A stretch of 64,000 bases of DNA. Source: Cheiracanthium punctorium. Its lineage: Eukaryota; Arthropoda; Arachnida; Araneae; Cheiracanthiidae. The translations under genes were made by a program, and so were the position numbers. Numbering within the stretch: the first letter of the stretch is position 1; each line of letters opens with the position of its first letter. The DNA is taken from positions 1,116,001 through 1,180,000 of the forward strand of contig JAWZYV010017538.1 of assembly GCA_038373885.1 (NCBI GenBank), given 5' to 3'. The notes beneath the pieces are model-generated. The model was not told where the DNA came from. It made no database searches and saw nothing but the letters and a program-made list of their open reading frames with translations. Positions 1 through 13,389 of this stretch are shown here, one piece after another.

Positions 1-957
1 TTTGAAAGCTTCTGCAGTAGCATCTTTTAATAAACACTTGACAGCCAACAGAAAATTTTCATTCCTGCTCCTCTAACCTATAAATAATATCTATCTCTCC
101 CTCCCCCATGAGTGGCATAGCTTTTCCCTTTTCAAAACTATTTCCTGATGCGTTTATAAAAACCCGGAATGCGACGAACAAAAGCTTCAACTATAACTCC
201 TGCGCAAGCGCTATTATGGATGCTTGCAAAAAGTACCTCAAATGAATGAAATAAAAAAAAAAGTATGATTTTTTTTTTCTCTCTCTCCACGACAGGGGCG
301 AATAGATATAAAGTTAAGCGGGGAGGTGGAAGAGAGAGGTAGGTATACAGTTGTGGACATTTATCGGTTAACGATCCTAACAGCGGAAAACAAGATCTTG
401 CAGTCTTTTCCGCTTTGTTCCAAAATATCTTTTTTTTTTTTTTTCCAATCCCACTTCTGGCGCCTATCTGGAAAGAAGTACGAACTCAAAGAATGCATTT
501 GAAATGGCGAAAAAAATTAAAAAAAAAAGCAGCGTGGCCGAAGAAGAAAGCACGGGAGAGTGCAATAAAGATATATAAATAAGTAAATAAAAAGAATACG
601 AGCAGAGACCGAGATGAGTATCGGCTTCTGAAAGTCCATGTCACCGAACGGGAGCTGTGGAATTTCCCTCTTTTGTTGTCGAAGAATGTAGATGGAATGA
701 GTGCTCTTCGGAAAAAATAATAGCGAAGCATCTTAAAAGGTCGAGGATAAAGTAAGAATGATGCGTTTTCTTTTCGGATTTATCGGCTCGGGCTCGTTTC
801 GAAATTCTCCTGGCAAGCAGTGACCTCTTGTAAATCAACAGAACGACAGCTTTTAATGGGCGCCCAGAGATGTGTGTGTAGGTGTGAGATGGGAAAACCT
901 TAATACATTATTTTCATTTATAAAATGATATTGAAAATGAGATTTCTATTCATTTGA
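1..957. other. No gene recognised
   Basis: Mixed-composition intergenic DNA with several A and T runs. Short frames on the minus strand show no domain or coding bias. Confidence 0.5.
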
Positions 958-1673
958 TTAACCCTTTGAGGCGCAACCCTTTCGCAATGCTGAAAAAAGG
1001 GCAGCCGTTGCCATCGCTCGACTTAACTACCAGCAAGATGGCAGACGATCGAAACGTTCATCGCGTGCCACAGATCTAGAGACCCTTTTTTGACGACAGC
1101 TGGCTGTGCGGGCTTGCCTTTTTAGAATTTTGAGACTGTCCGTCCGTAGGGGAGGGAAGTGAGTATTCGATCTTTTTATGTCCCACTATGACAAAATGTT
1201 CAAATAGCCCTCGCAATCTTAAGCCTTTGAGGCGCAACCCTTTCCCAATGCTAAAAAGAAGGCAGCCGTTGCCATCGCTCGACTTAACTACCAGCAAGGT
1301 GGCGGACGAGCACAGCCAGCTGTCGTCAAAAAAGGGTCTCTAGATCTGAGGCACGCGATAAACGTTTCGATCGTCCGCCATTTTGCTGGTAGTTAAGTCA
1401 AGCGATGGCAACGGCTGCCCTTTTTTCAGCATTGGGCAATCTACCCAGCTGTTCTCGCATTCTTCCATTTTTCAGCAGATGTCAGTGATGTTAAAAATAA
1501 TCGTGACGATTTATTTTACGGGAAAGGGCGTGCTAAAAAGTAAAGGATTCTCGTGGAGCTATGTCACCCGCAACTATTTTATAGAAATCAAATCTATTCT
1601 TCGTGACTGGCAACAGTCAAAACGTCAGAGTTGAGTGTTTCCAGAGCGGGAACACTGCTCGTTAAAGGGTTAA
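958..1673. mobile_element. piggyBac-like MITE, composite of two copies
   Basis: Starts at TTAA (958-961) followed by CCCTTTGAGGCGC and ends CGTTAAAGGG followed by TTAA (1670-1673). The first part (to about 1113) is one arm of the family; an unrelated spacer of about 110 bp follows, then a second copy starting TTAAGCCTTTGAGGCGC at 1222 that continues through both internal arms to the right terminus. A partial copy probably sits next to a fuller one, or an internal segment was duplicated. Confidence 0.8.
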
Positions 1674-1782
1674 CCAGTGTCAAAGGTGTTCTAAGAAATG
1701 ATGCTACTTTAAACGGCATTTGGAAGAATCCAATTACAGTGCATTGATTTTGGGGTTAAAAAAAGGTACACGATTGCTATTT

Positions 1783-1915
1783 GTGTCTAAAAGGGGTATG
1801 CCTAGGACGGAGGACTTTTTTGAGGGATTCTAACGCGTATTCACGTAACATTTAGAGAAAAACGCCCAAAGCTTCAGAACGTTAGACGGGCAGCCGCACG
1901 GTAGAGTAGAAAAGA
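1783..1915. repeat. Dispersed repeat, copy 1 (GCAGCCGCACGG type)
   Basis: GGATTCTAACGCGTATTCACG...AGAGAAAAACGCC...AACGTTAGACGGGCAGCCGCACGG parallels 61555-61640 (GGTCCTAATCCGTATATACG...GGAGAAAACCACGG...AACGATTAGGTCGATAGCCGCACG). A diverged pair of unknown class. Confidence 0.5.
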
Positions 1916-2333
1916 CCCTGGACATTCACACTTCAGCCATCTACCATGTTCAATGTTTTTTCCACTCGGCCTTGGTCAAGTTCATTTCGGCTTATGCTTC
2001 TACGTTACTTTTTACAATTAGTTACGTTAACAGTTAAAATCTCTCTTTAACACTAGAGAGGTCATTTTTAGTACTTTGTAACCCTCGCAATATTAATTGA
2101 AAATTAATAAAAAATTGTAGCGTCGTGGTTTTTTTTAATGCTAACTTCAAATATGAAATTTAAAGATAGAGTAACCATTTAACTTCATAACTTTTATGAA
2201 ATTTAAATATGTAGATGACTCCCCAAAAAAAATCTCTATATAGAATAATATAGAGCATTTACGAAGTAGAAAGACATATCTCTTTTTCCGTGTGAGAATT
2301 AGAACTCAGAACTCCTTTAATAATTTTTTGCTC
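1916..2333. other. AT-rich spacer, nothing recognised
   Basis: AT-rich sequence between the dispersed repeat and the outer inverted arm; no gene or repeat identified. Confidence 0.4.
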
Positions 2334-2502
2334 GCACTGTACAACTGCGGAAAAAAGGACACTTTATTCAGCCGTCGTTCGTCGTACAGCAAAGTTACAT
2401 ATACCAATCGTTTACGATTAACGTACACTTTAATTTACTATACGGAAAAATTGCATAAGGGGCCGTCTCCATATTAAAATTCGCATCAACTTTTTTTTTC
2501 CA
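2334..2502. repeat. Left arm of an outer inverted repeat
   Basis: Inverse partner of about 7808-7972. Shared blocks read on this strand: TGTACAACTGCG, ACCAATCGTTT versus ACCATTCGTTT, TTGCATAAGGG.CCGTCT.CATAT, and GCATCAAC followed by a T run. Moderately diverged. It encloses the foldback element at nearly equal distances on the two sides (about 750 and 760 bp). Confidence 0.6.
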
Positions 2503-3251
2503 ATTGCAAACCCTAGATTTCACTTCATATTTCAAAAATGTAGCTCATTTTATTCCCTGATACTAATTTTCAATAAATTTGAACTGAAAATCAGTGAGTT
2601 ATGAGCACCCAAAATCCCTCTCTCCCTACGTTAGAATATTTTTTCATACTTTAATTCATATCTCATATAATATTGATAATAAGAAGCTGACTTTTATTCG
2701 TACTATTAGAACTAAACGACCCAAACATAATTTACTATTATTATAATTTTTAATTTATTAATATGAATTATGAAGTATTAAATTAATATTCAAAAAAATT
2801 ATGAATAGCAACCTAGCCAAATTTTGATGGAAATAGATGCAAAAAGTGATTTTACGTGGCTGTGCAAAATTTCAAATTTTTACGTTCAGTGTTTTAATTT
2901 ATATCAAATAAAATGAGTTATTTTCATGAGTTAAGGGACCATATATAAATTTATTAAGTGACAATTTTTTGACAATTGCGTAAAATAAACGTAAATTAGA
3001 TTTCTTTTGTGCAACAACAGTAAAAGATAGCGGTATTTAAAAATATCAAATTTTGAAGCAAAAAAATTAGAGGTTTTACATTTTGATGGTGATTCTATAA
3101 AGCGTCTACTGTTGCGTCCGCTACCATATCCCACCAAATAATAAGTGTTCCATGTATAGAATTAGTTGCAGTAGATGTATGTCTTCCAATACAATGTTAT
3201 ATTTCTGAAAAACTAACATCCTCAACATTCCAGGCATGAATTTGACCTTTT

Positions 3252-6200
3252 TACTTCCTTGTACGTAGTATAAGGAAGTAATGTGATCCCGAAAAATTTT
3301 GGGGGCCAAATTTCGACAAAAAAACCGATTTTGACTACCTCTAAATTGAATTTTAAAATTTTTTTCGATGCATCTCATCGTAGGCTAGCATGCACGATCA
3401 TATTAACGCGTCTGCAACTCATTTTGACCAACGGCGAGTTTATTATGGTCAGTTTTTCCATGCCGTCTGTACGTACGTACGTACGTATGTATGTAACTCG
3501 CATATCTCAAAAACTATGGGTCGTAGAATGTTGAGATTTGATATTTAGGATTGTTCTATGATCTAGTTGTGCACCTCCCCTTTTGGTCGCAATCGAATGA
3601 ATAGTTTATGTACAGGACCGCCCAAAAGATTCGAAATACATTACGCTCTATGGGCCGAAAATCATTAAACTCGCATATCTCAAAAACTATTAGGCGTAGA
3701 ATGTTGAAACTTTATATTTAGGAATGTTGTAACATCTAGTTGTGCACCTACCCTTTCGGTTCCATTCGACTGGATAGTTTATCTACAGAACCGCCTAAAA
3801 TATTCGAAATACATTACGCTCTATGGGCCGAAATTCATCAAAGCGTTTTTTAGAGGTATTGGGCTATTTCAAACGACTCAGAAGTGATATATGCTGTAAA
3901 GAGTTAGAAAATGGATTTCTCCATTAAAAAAATCTGATGTGTCCAACACATGACTTCCTTGCACGTCCATTAGATCAAAAATATTTTCGACGCACTTCCT
4001 CTAAATTTATTTGTTTGAAAGAGATAAAATATCAATAATAGTAAGGTTTAGCGATTTCTAGCCAAATATTTCGATATCGCCAAGCTGAGTTCAATTTGAA
4101 AGATTTCCTTCTGACACTTTATTTGGCGATATTTCACCAAAAGCCGACAAACTTGAGATAGTCAGCGAGATTTTGGGGATAGCCAAAGTAGTCATTGACC
4201 ACGCAGACTTTCAATGAATTGAATGCATCTATACACCTCAATGTATTCAAAGTCATTTGGCTCACCACGTAAATAAATTCTCAGTCGATTGCTGTCAAAA
4301 AAGATATTGAAAACAGTTAGATATTACAATAGTTCTAAATACAAAGTTAAAAAATCTACGGGTTAAAGATTTAGACTTATACAAAATAGGAAATAATTTT
4401 TGGCGCCAAATTTGGCGATATTTCGGCGAAACTCGTCAATGTCGACGACATTTGGCGAGATTTTAGGCATAAACCAAACAATGACAGATTATCGCCAAAT
4501 TTGGCGATATTTCGCCAAAACTCGCCAAGAACGATGACAAATGGCGATACTTTGGGCATGGACCAAATGACTGACTATCGCCAAATTTGGCGATATATCG
4601 CCAAAACTCGCCAAGGTCGAGGACAGACGGCGAGATTTTGGGCATGTACCAAACAATGACTGTCTACAGTTGTATTATAATGAAGATGTCCATAGACATT
4701 AAGGTACTGAAATTCTTTTCGGTGGTCCTGTAAATAAACTCTCCAGTAGATTGGAACCAAAAATCGAGATGCACAACTAGATGTTACAACATTCTTATAT
4801 ATGAAATTTCATAATAGTTTTTGAGATTTGAGAGTTAAATATGCACACACGTACACCAAAAGTCGCCAAGCTTGGCGACTTTTGGCATAGTTCTTGAGGG
4901 AGGCACGTGACCGTGGTCGGACTATTACCTAACTTATGTGGTAGGACGGTATTGTGCTTGAAATGGATGAATGCCCCTAAAATTGCTATTGACCGTAATG
5001 TATTGGAAATCTTTTGAGTGTTCCTGTAGCAGAACTATAAATGATAAAGACACTTTTTTTAATGGAGAAATTCATTTTAACTCTTTACAGCATATATCAC
5101 TTCTGAGTCGTTTGAAATAGCCCAATACCTCTAAAAAACGCTTTGATGAATTTCGGCCCATAGAGCGTAATGCATTTCGAATCTTTTGGGCGGTCCTGTA
5201 GATAAACTATTCAGTCGAATGGAACCGAAAGGGGAGGTGCACAACTAGATGTTACAACAATCCTAAATATAAAGTTTCAACATTCAACGCCTAACAGTTT
5301 TTGAGATATGCGAGTTTAATGAATTTCGGCCCATTGAGTGTAATGTATTTCGAATGTTTTGGGCAGTCATGTAGATAAACTATCCAGTCGAATGGAACCA
5401 AAAGGGGAGGTGCACAACTAGATGTTACAACTATCCAAAATATGAAGTTTCGACATTCTACGCCTAATAGCTTTTGAGTTAGGCGAGTTTAATGAATTTC
5501 GGCCCATAGAGCGTAATGTATTTCGAATCTTTTGGGCGGTCCTGTACATAAACTATCCATTCGATTGCCTCCAAAAGGGGAGGTGCACAACTAGATCATA
5601 GAACAATCCTAAATATCAAATCTCAACATTCTACGACCAATAGTTTTTGAGATATGCGAGTTACATACATACGTACGTACGTACGTACAGACGGCATGGA
5701 AAAACTGGCCACAGTAGACTCGCCACTGGTCAAAATGAGTTGCAGACGCGTTAATATGATCGTGCATGCTAGCCTACGATGAGATGCATCGAAAAAAATT
5801 TTTAAATTAAATTTAGAGGTAGTCAAAATCGGTTTTTATGTCGAAATTTGGCCCCCAAAATTTTTCGTCATCACATTACTTCCTTATACTACGTACAAGG
5901 AAGTAAAAAGTGTCTTTATCATTTACAGTTCTGCTACAGGAACACTCAAAAGATTTCCAATACATTACGGTCAATGGCAATTTTAGGAGATTCATCCATT
6001 TCAAGCACAATACCGTCCTACCACATAAGTTAGGTAATGGTTCGACCACGGTCACGTGCCTCCCTCAAGTACTATGCCAAAAGTCGCCAAGCTTGGCGAC
6101 TTTTTTGTGTACGTGTGTGCATATTTATCTCTTAAATCTCAAAAACTATTATGAAATTTCATATATAAGATTGTTGTAACATCTAGTTGTGCATCTCGAT

Positions 6201-7045
6201 TTTTGGTTAAAATCTACTGGAGAGTTTATTTACAGGACCACCGAAAATTATTTCAGTACTTTAATGTCTATGGACATCTTCAATATAATACAATTGTAGA
6301 CAGTCATTGTTTGGTACATGCCCAAAATCTCGCCGTCTGTCCTCGACCTTGGCGAGTTTTGCCGAAATGTCGCCAAATTTGGCGATAGTCAGTCATTTGG
6401 TCCATGCCCAAAGTATCGCCATTTGTCATCGTTCTTGGCGAGTTTTGGCGAAATATCGCCAAATTTGGCGATAATCTGTCATTTTTGGTCCATGCTTAAT
6501 ATGTCGCCAAATGTCGTCGACATTGACGAGTTTCGCCGAAATATCGCCAAATTTGGCGCCAAAAATTATTTCGTATTTTGTATAACTCTAAAACTTTAAC
6601 CCGTAGAATTTTGAACTTTTGTATTTAGAACTAACTATATTATAATATCTAACGGTTTTCAATATCTTTTTTGACAGCAATCGACTGGGAATTTATTTAC
6701 AGGGTGAGCCAAATGACTTTAAATACATTAAGGTGTATGGATGCATTCAATTCATTGAAAGTCTGTGGTCAATGACTACTTTGGCTATCCCCAAAATCTC
6801 GCAAACTATCTCAAGTTTGTCAGCTTTTGGTGAAATATCGCCCAATAAAGTGTCAGAAAGAAATCTTTCAAATTGAACTCAGCTTGGCGATATCGAAATG
6901 TTTGGCTAGAAATCGCTATATCTTACTATTATTGATATTTTATAACTTTCAAACAAATAAGTTTAGAGGAAGTGCGTAAAAAACATTTTTGATTTAATAG
7001 ACGTGCAAGGAAGTCATGTGTTGGACACATCAGATTTTTTAATAT
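3252..7045. mobile_element. Hairpin-ended foldback element, two interleaved inverted copies
   Basis: Read by eye as four blocks X-Y-X'-Y', primes meaning inverted: X 3252-3935, Y 3936-5055, X' 5056-5905, Y' 5906-7045. X opens and X' closes with a small hairpin (TACTTCCTT / AAGGAAGTA, loop about 11 nt with GTAC; 3252-3280 and 5877-5905). X carries tandem modules containing GGCCCATAGAGCGTAATG and AAACTATCCAGTCGAATGG. Y and Y' each carry three tandem units of about 86-89 bp built on the palindrome CGCCAAATTTGGCG. No coding sequence is evident. The partial copy at 35.7 kb has X directly followed by Y', so this locus looks like one copy inserted, inverted, into another. Confidence 0.75.
4404..4665. 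repeat. Three-unit array of CGCCAAATTTGGCG-based repeats
   Basis: Units begin at 4404, 4493 and 4579 (spacing 89 and 86). Each holds CGCCAAATTTGGCGATAT, then a CGCCAAAACTCGCC-type block, then a variable stretch ending near TGGGCATGGACCAAA. The inverse of this array is at about 6360-6560 in the other arm of the foldback element. Confidence 0.75.
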
Positions 7046-7807
7046 TGGAAACATCAGGTCTTTGGACTTCCCCATACTTTATCAAACATTCAAAATTACG
7101 TTTTTCTGTCTAAATTTTCATCTTACTATAAATTAGAATACCGCCAAAAGTCTTATATACGTATTATATATAAGTAAGAATATTGCACATTGCAGACGAT
7201 AATATTAATTGAAGAGTGTGAAATAACAAACACAGTGATAATATTGAGTCATCAAAAAAGTAATTGAGTTTTTTACATGAAATTCAAACAAATAAATTTT
7301 CAATCATGAAACCATTCTTCAAGTTCGACCGTAGCTGAGTAACATTCATGATTGTAGTCAGAAGAGCAGAGAGCAGCTTCTCACTCCTGGCAACATTTCA
7401 CCAGTCTAAGGAACCTCCAAAAGAAATACTCAATAACAATTTCAAAATTAGAAAGGTTTTCAAAATCGTGAGCAGCCGTTTTGCATTTATCCTTTAAATC
7501 ATGTGTACAAACCAAGGAAGTTATGGACTCACGGGTCATTCAAACCAGTGACTAAATATTCTAAATTCTACACCTGATATTCTTAGTACAAAAAAAATTA
7601 AAGACTAGAAAGAGAAAGAAATTAATGAAAGGTGAAAAGTTCGGAACCTACAAATAACGTTTCTCAATTTCCAGAAAGTCCCTTAAAATCGCGCAAAAAA
7701 TAAATCGCAATATCTCCGGAAATTATCGTAGAAAATTGGTGAAATTTTATATTTAGGGTAATTTGGAGGTTTTCTTTCGTTTAATAAATTCAAAGTAGTA
7801 TGTTACC

Positions 7808-7972
7808 ATAGAAAAAAACGACGTTGATGCAGAATTAAATATGAAGACGGTCCCTTATGCAAACTAAATTATTAGAAAATTAAGTATACGTTCTTTGAAA
7901 ACGAATGGTATAGTCCGACGAATAATAGTCAAATAAAGAGCAAGTGGGCCTTTTTTTTCGCAGTTGTACATG
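7808..7972. repeat. Right arm of the outer inverted repeat
   Basis: Inverse partner of 2334-2502. With it, the whole 2.3-8.0 kb block is a nested inverted structure. The sequence between this arm and the foldback element shows no clear homology to the corresponding left spacer. Confidence 0.6.
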
Positions 7973-10573
7973 CAAGTTTCTATATCAATTTCAATAAAAT
8001 TTTGAAGAAACAGTAGTATAGAGATTTAAGCATATGTTGGCGTTAATAGCAATTCAATAATAAATGGAATCTTAAATGAAAGCATAAGTTGTATCTGGAA
8101 AGTTTCTGAAGTTATAAACAACAGTATAGGTCTTTCGATTCAGAGGAGAAAAAATAAAGCATTAATATATGCTAAAACAAAAAGGATGTCTTAAAATCCC
8201 ATTGTTTTAAGTGCATTTTTAGTATTGTTTTTATTTTTCTAAATAGCTTTTCCTTTAAGATAAGAGATGAAATGTTCGTTATATGTTTAGTGTAAGCATC
8301 AAAGGTTTGAACATGTGTTAACTCTCCACAAAGTGTTCTACTTTTGAAAAAAAAAATTCTCTTCTAAATATCAACGAAAATAGCATAAATATTGAATGAT
8401 ATAAATAAAGACTCAATAGTGTCAATACGAAGACAAAGTTTGATAAAATTGTTGTAAGAAATATTTAATCCTGAATTTGAATTTAAAAGTAATAGGTTAT
8501 TTTTTAGTTCAAAATTCAGTAAGATAGTAATCAACTGAAAGAGAGTCAATATTGACAGAAAGCAATTTTAGAAAGATGACATGAAAGATGACATTCACGT
8601 ATCACAAGTGCATTTTAAAAAACTTTGTTTCATTAAAGTATTTCATCAGAAATATTTTTTATTGAAGCAAACCTGGTAAAACTACGTTACACGCACAATT
8701 TTCCCCCACCAATTTCGAATACTATATACAATTTACTTAACCAAACTTTTATCTGAATAGATTTGACGTAACTAAATTTGAAAAATGTTATACATGTTTA
8801 ACGCAACTAGTTGGATTTGCACTCAGAATGTGCTTTCAAATGGAAGTATCTGAGTAAATTAACAACAGATTAAAAATACTATCAAGAATTTTTTCGCATA
8901 CTCGCCGTCATTTTTGCTGAGTTACTTCCTATAAATATACAATTACTTTTATTTTAATAAGAGCTTACTTATCTATTTTAATTTTACTTATTTTTCAAGT
9001 CTTTCACACATTCTTTTAATGCATTTCTTCGGTAAATAACTATAAGTTAAATTTTTCTATAATTTAGCATTCGTTACAGTTAGATGGGAATAATTAAAAA
9101 TAATTTTTGTTCCTCATGAAATTAAAAATAAGTAAATGAGAAGGAAGTTTTTAACGTAGTTGAAATGCTTTAATAAATAATCAAATCCGTTTGATTTAGA
9201 AAATCTACATATTAAAATTTAACGCGGTAATCAGAAACCCACACTTAATTTGAAAAACCATGTTTATGTAAAGAAATGTTAAAATAAAGCCATAAAAAGC
9301 ACTTTGGATCTAAATTTAAAAATGCGAAATCCGTTATTACTCTGAAAGACCAACAAACACATAAGGTTGCTTTTCCCTCCACCGTAATCCCTTGACTGGA
9401 AAAGTAGTTTTACAGAACTTGTGGAAGGAAGTGTGGTTGGAACCACGTTATCGCACATTGAAAAAGCAATAAAAAAGATAACAGATATAAAACAGGTTTA
9501 CTCAATAGAAATAGGTTTTCATTTGTTTTCTTTTTTATTTATTATTTATTTATTTATTTTGATAAATCCGTACTCTAAAAACTTAGGGTCATGTCATTTT
9601 TTTGGTTTCGTGTTTAGAAAACAAGAAATATTCCAGATTCAATTCCACTTTATCCATTATCTATTGTGTTTAATCTACTGTACTTTGAGCCATCCTATGT
9701 TATCCCTCAGAAACTTGCACGAAAGAACAATTAAATATGAGGTGATTTCATTTGCTTCCTAATTTATTTATACTTTTATTTTAATTAGAAATAACGTTTG
9801 CATAAATGAATATCAATTGCACATATAAATAAGGAGAATGCTATTATTAAAAATTGTGATTACCAAACACATATAACTTTAGTTTTGTTGGATAAAAGGG
9901 TTGTTTTTGGTAATTCTTTTAATTAGAAGTCTCTAGTAGTTATATATTCAATAAGCCCTTTAAAATGGCATTCTTGTTTTATTTTCATAAATTTTGATTA
10001 TTGTGTTTGAGTATTAAGTTTCGATTCGATTAAAATTGCTATTTCAGTAGAAAATGTCAGGAAAACACACAGTCCTCGATAATTTTAGCGTAGTAAATTT
10101 CACCTTCTAAATTAAATTAGCTATGACCCTTTTCAAGAAATGTAATAAATTCTTTTTATATTTCTTTGAAATTTAAATCCCTTGTACATAAATTGAAAAA
10201 TTCTATGCATGGATAGAATCTAGAAGACGTTCAAATTTGTATATACGGTGTGCAGCCTATACAGTTCTAGACGATACACTAGGCTTGTGATATCCACCCA
10301 TGGAGGACGGCCTAGTGCTACAATTAAATGCTGTAAAACCTATAACAACGATTGTAAGTTTAAGACTTTCTTTCATAATAACTTTTTACGACTATAAATT
10401 TGTATAAATTTCGGTGTAAATGTGTGTGTCACCTCAATATGTTAGTATAGGACTTCAAGCTGCAAACTGCTAAAGCTGTTTCAAAAAAGATTACATCTCT
10501 TGTGTAATAAAACCCTATTCATTATATAATAATATAATTTAGGGTTATATACTACTACTACTACTACTACTAC

Positions 10574-10610
<37 letters not shown>

Positions 10611-13334
10611 TTTTAACAAATTTGATAAGAAAGTAAGACCTCAAAGATTTTAATATTTGTTTTTAGGAAACTTCAGAAATAAAATCTAAATTAAAAACTG
10701 TATGAAAATAAAATCTAATTTTACAAAAAATAAAATGTGTGTTAGAATTTAAATTTATTCAGAAAAAAAAGGATTATAATTTTTTTTTTTTTTTTTACTA
10801 TTTTTCTCAACTTATTTAACTATAAATAATACTAAATTAAATATAGACATTAGTTCTACAGAATGAAATGAGATTTTGAAAAAAAAGTAACACTTGCACG
10901 GGTAAACGTTTACGGGTAAAATGTTTTAGCGCTTATAAAAGAATATAGTATAAAAAGTTCAAAAAATTTAGAATAGTTTAAAGAATATTCACTCGTGAAT
11001 ACTCTTTTATCACAGTTCCGTTCCATAAATAATAATGTAGCGAAAAAGTTCAGGAAGTATCATAAAAATAGACAGAAAATGTGTTATCGTTTTACAAATA
11101 ATCAATTGTTTTCAATTAAGTGCGAAAAAATAGTGTGTAATACATTAAAAATATTAGGTTCTTATTGTAAACTAATAATTTTATTAATTTCACGATTCGC
11201 CCTCTATCATTTAACTTAGTCATGTTTCTTGCACATATTTTCTTACTTTCTTTTAAAACAAATCCAAATATTTTTTTAACTTTTTGTATTAACGCTCGTT
11301 GAATACCTGTACCTCAGATACCTAAAAAGTAGCCATGATTCGAATAAATAGAAGAATTTCAAACAGCACTGCAAATTATAACCTTGAACTCAATCCTATA
11401 ATCCATTTGTATTCATTCACTTTCTTTCCTCTTCTTTTATGAAGATTTGGTCTAGCTTCGAAAATAGTTTAAATAGTATGAGGTGTACTTGGTGGTGTTT
11501 TTATGAGGTGTACTTGGTTATCTTTTTCACTTCTTAGCTTTTCAAAATAAGAATGGTTAATATTAATAGCAGCAGTGACAATGATAATCAGCAGATAGAT
11601 AGATAAACAGACCGATAGACAATTAGATAGATAAATAGACTAATAAAGAAGTATGTACGTAAGTGCATAAATATCATACAAAAAAATCCGATATAAAATT
11701 TTGAATCAATATCCATTTTTTTCCACGAGCACAGAAATTGCAGTTTCCTTTAAAAAGCAATATTTCCTGCTAGAACGTGTTGATATTTTGCATCGCATAA
11801 ATAAAATATACATTTTGTCAGTTAATTTTTTTTTTTTCCTTTTACTAATGGAGCTGTCAAAATGTCCGTTGCGGCAGGTAGATGATAGGACCAGTATGGA
11901 TGGATGGAAAAACACGCCCCCGCATCTTTTGGGGGTCTATCCGCGAAAGAGGGATTTTAGGTGAGCAGCTGCAAGAGAAGAATCGCAGCACCAGAACGTG
12001 CAGCGACAGCTTCCAACGCGTTTACCGGACGGTTTTGTTAAGGGAACGCTGAAACGCCCATAAATGTACTGATGCAGATTTACTAAGCCCGTAGACGTAA
12101 CTTTGTTCCTGATGGAGAGGCAGATCAAGGAAAGACAATGTCACCTTGTCCAAGTTGACTTTTAAAAACCTACATCAACTGCAATTATCTTTTTTTCTAT
12201 TTACAGATAGCTGGTTTAGTTTCATTACATATTTTCAGTTTTATCATTTTCGGACGGAATCATTTTCTGCGTTTTTATCTAATTTGGAAATTCAGATTGA
12301 ATGGAAAATAAAACGAGAAAATGTAATTGGTTTCTATTCTCTAAGCGTAACTCATAACTCTTCTCAGAAATATTTAAAGTACTAGTTATAAAAATGGTAT
12401 AGGCTGCGTTTGTCGATTCCACGTAAGATTGTGAAATCGTTTGGTGATTTTCCATGCTGTCTGCTATCTTTAAAAATAATCGAATAAAAGAAAAATAATT
12501 ATAATGTACAAAACGAATACATTTGTGAATTATCCTATAAATTAATCAGATTGCTTACTATAGAACATACTATACTTCAAGATACATACAAATCTTTCTC
12601 TAAAAAACCAGTTTAAGGTTTTATTAAATTCATTTATTTCCGATTAAAAAGAAAAGGTTTCAAATAAATATGAATATTCGTTCTGCTTTTTATTTAAAGA
12701 GCATACTGAACTGCAAAAGTAACACTGAATTCATTTAATCAACTAATTTAATAAATATAAAAACATTTTATGATTCCTCTGTCTAACCCCGCCTTAATAT
12801 TATGCTATGTAATGCATAAATCTATAAACTTGATTGTTTGAGAATGTGATAATTAACAAAAATATTTTGTTTTAATTTGTAGTATTACGATATATAAATG
12901 TGTGTGTGTGTATCTCGCCCATATAATCCAATCTTTAACAATAATATATATTCTTATAAAAAAATATTTAACCAGCATTAAAAAATAACAAATATCTGTC
13001 CATAAAATATGATTTTTCAAGTTATTTATAATTTTTGATTTTTCAAAGTTCTGGTACATACATATCAAATTTGGACTTGCAGACAAAAATTTCAATCGAA
13101 TTATACTCGCAATATTAAAGCCAATAAATGAAGTGAAGAACTAAAATTTAAGTCGACTAATTGGCCCAGATCAACTTCAACAGTACCAAGTTTATAAAAG
13201 TGAAGCAATTACAATTAAATAAAAATAAAATAAGCTCGATCTTAAAAAGATATTTTCGACAAAAATAACAAAAGAGAAAAAACTAAGTATATCAAATCAG
13301 ATAGACATTTAATAAAAAATCTGGAGTGACTCCA
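7973..13334. other. Long AT-rich intergenic stretch
   Basis: 5.4 kb of AT-rich DNA with one microsatellite. The longest frame (9421-9762, + strand) is a hydrophobic, Phe/Ile-rich translation of AT-rich DNA, with no homology I recognise. A GC-richer patch at about 11860-12150 has no coding signature. Confidence 0.5.
10551..10610. repeat. (TAC)n-(TAA)n microsatellite
   Basis: About ten ACT/TAC units switch into about fourteen AAT/TAA units without a break. Confidence 0.95.
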
Positions 13335-13389
13335 CTCGACTTTCCGAACACTTACGATTAAGATCATTACCAAACATTTAAATAAATTT

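Noticed and set aside
4399..4412. E2F-type sites (TTTGGCGCCAAA) as regulatory elements
   Set aside because: The motif belongs to repeated transposon units present in inverted arrays, so chance match within a repeat is the simpler reading.
9421..9762. 113-codon frame as a membrane protein gene
   Set aside because: It starts with a non-ATG codon, lies in AT-rich DNA where Phe/Ile/Leu-rich frames arise freely, and has no family resemblance.
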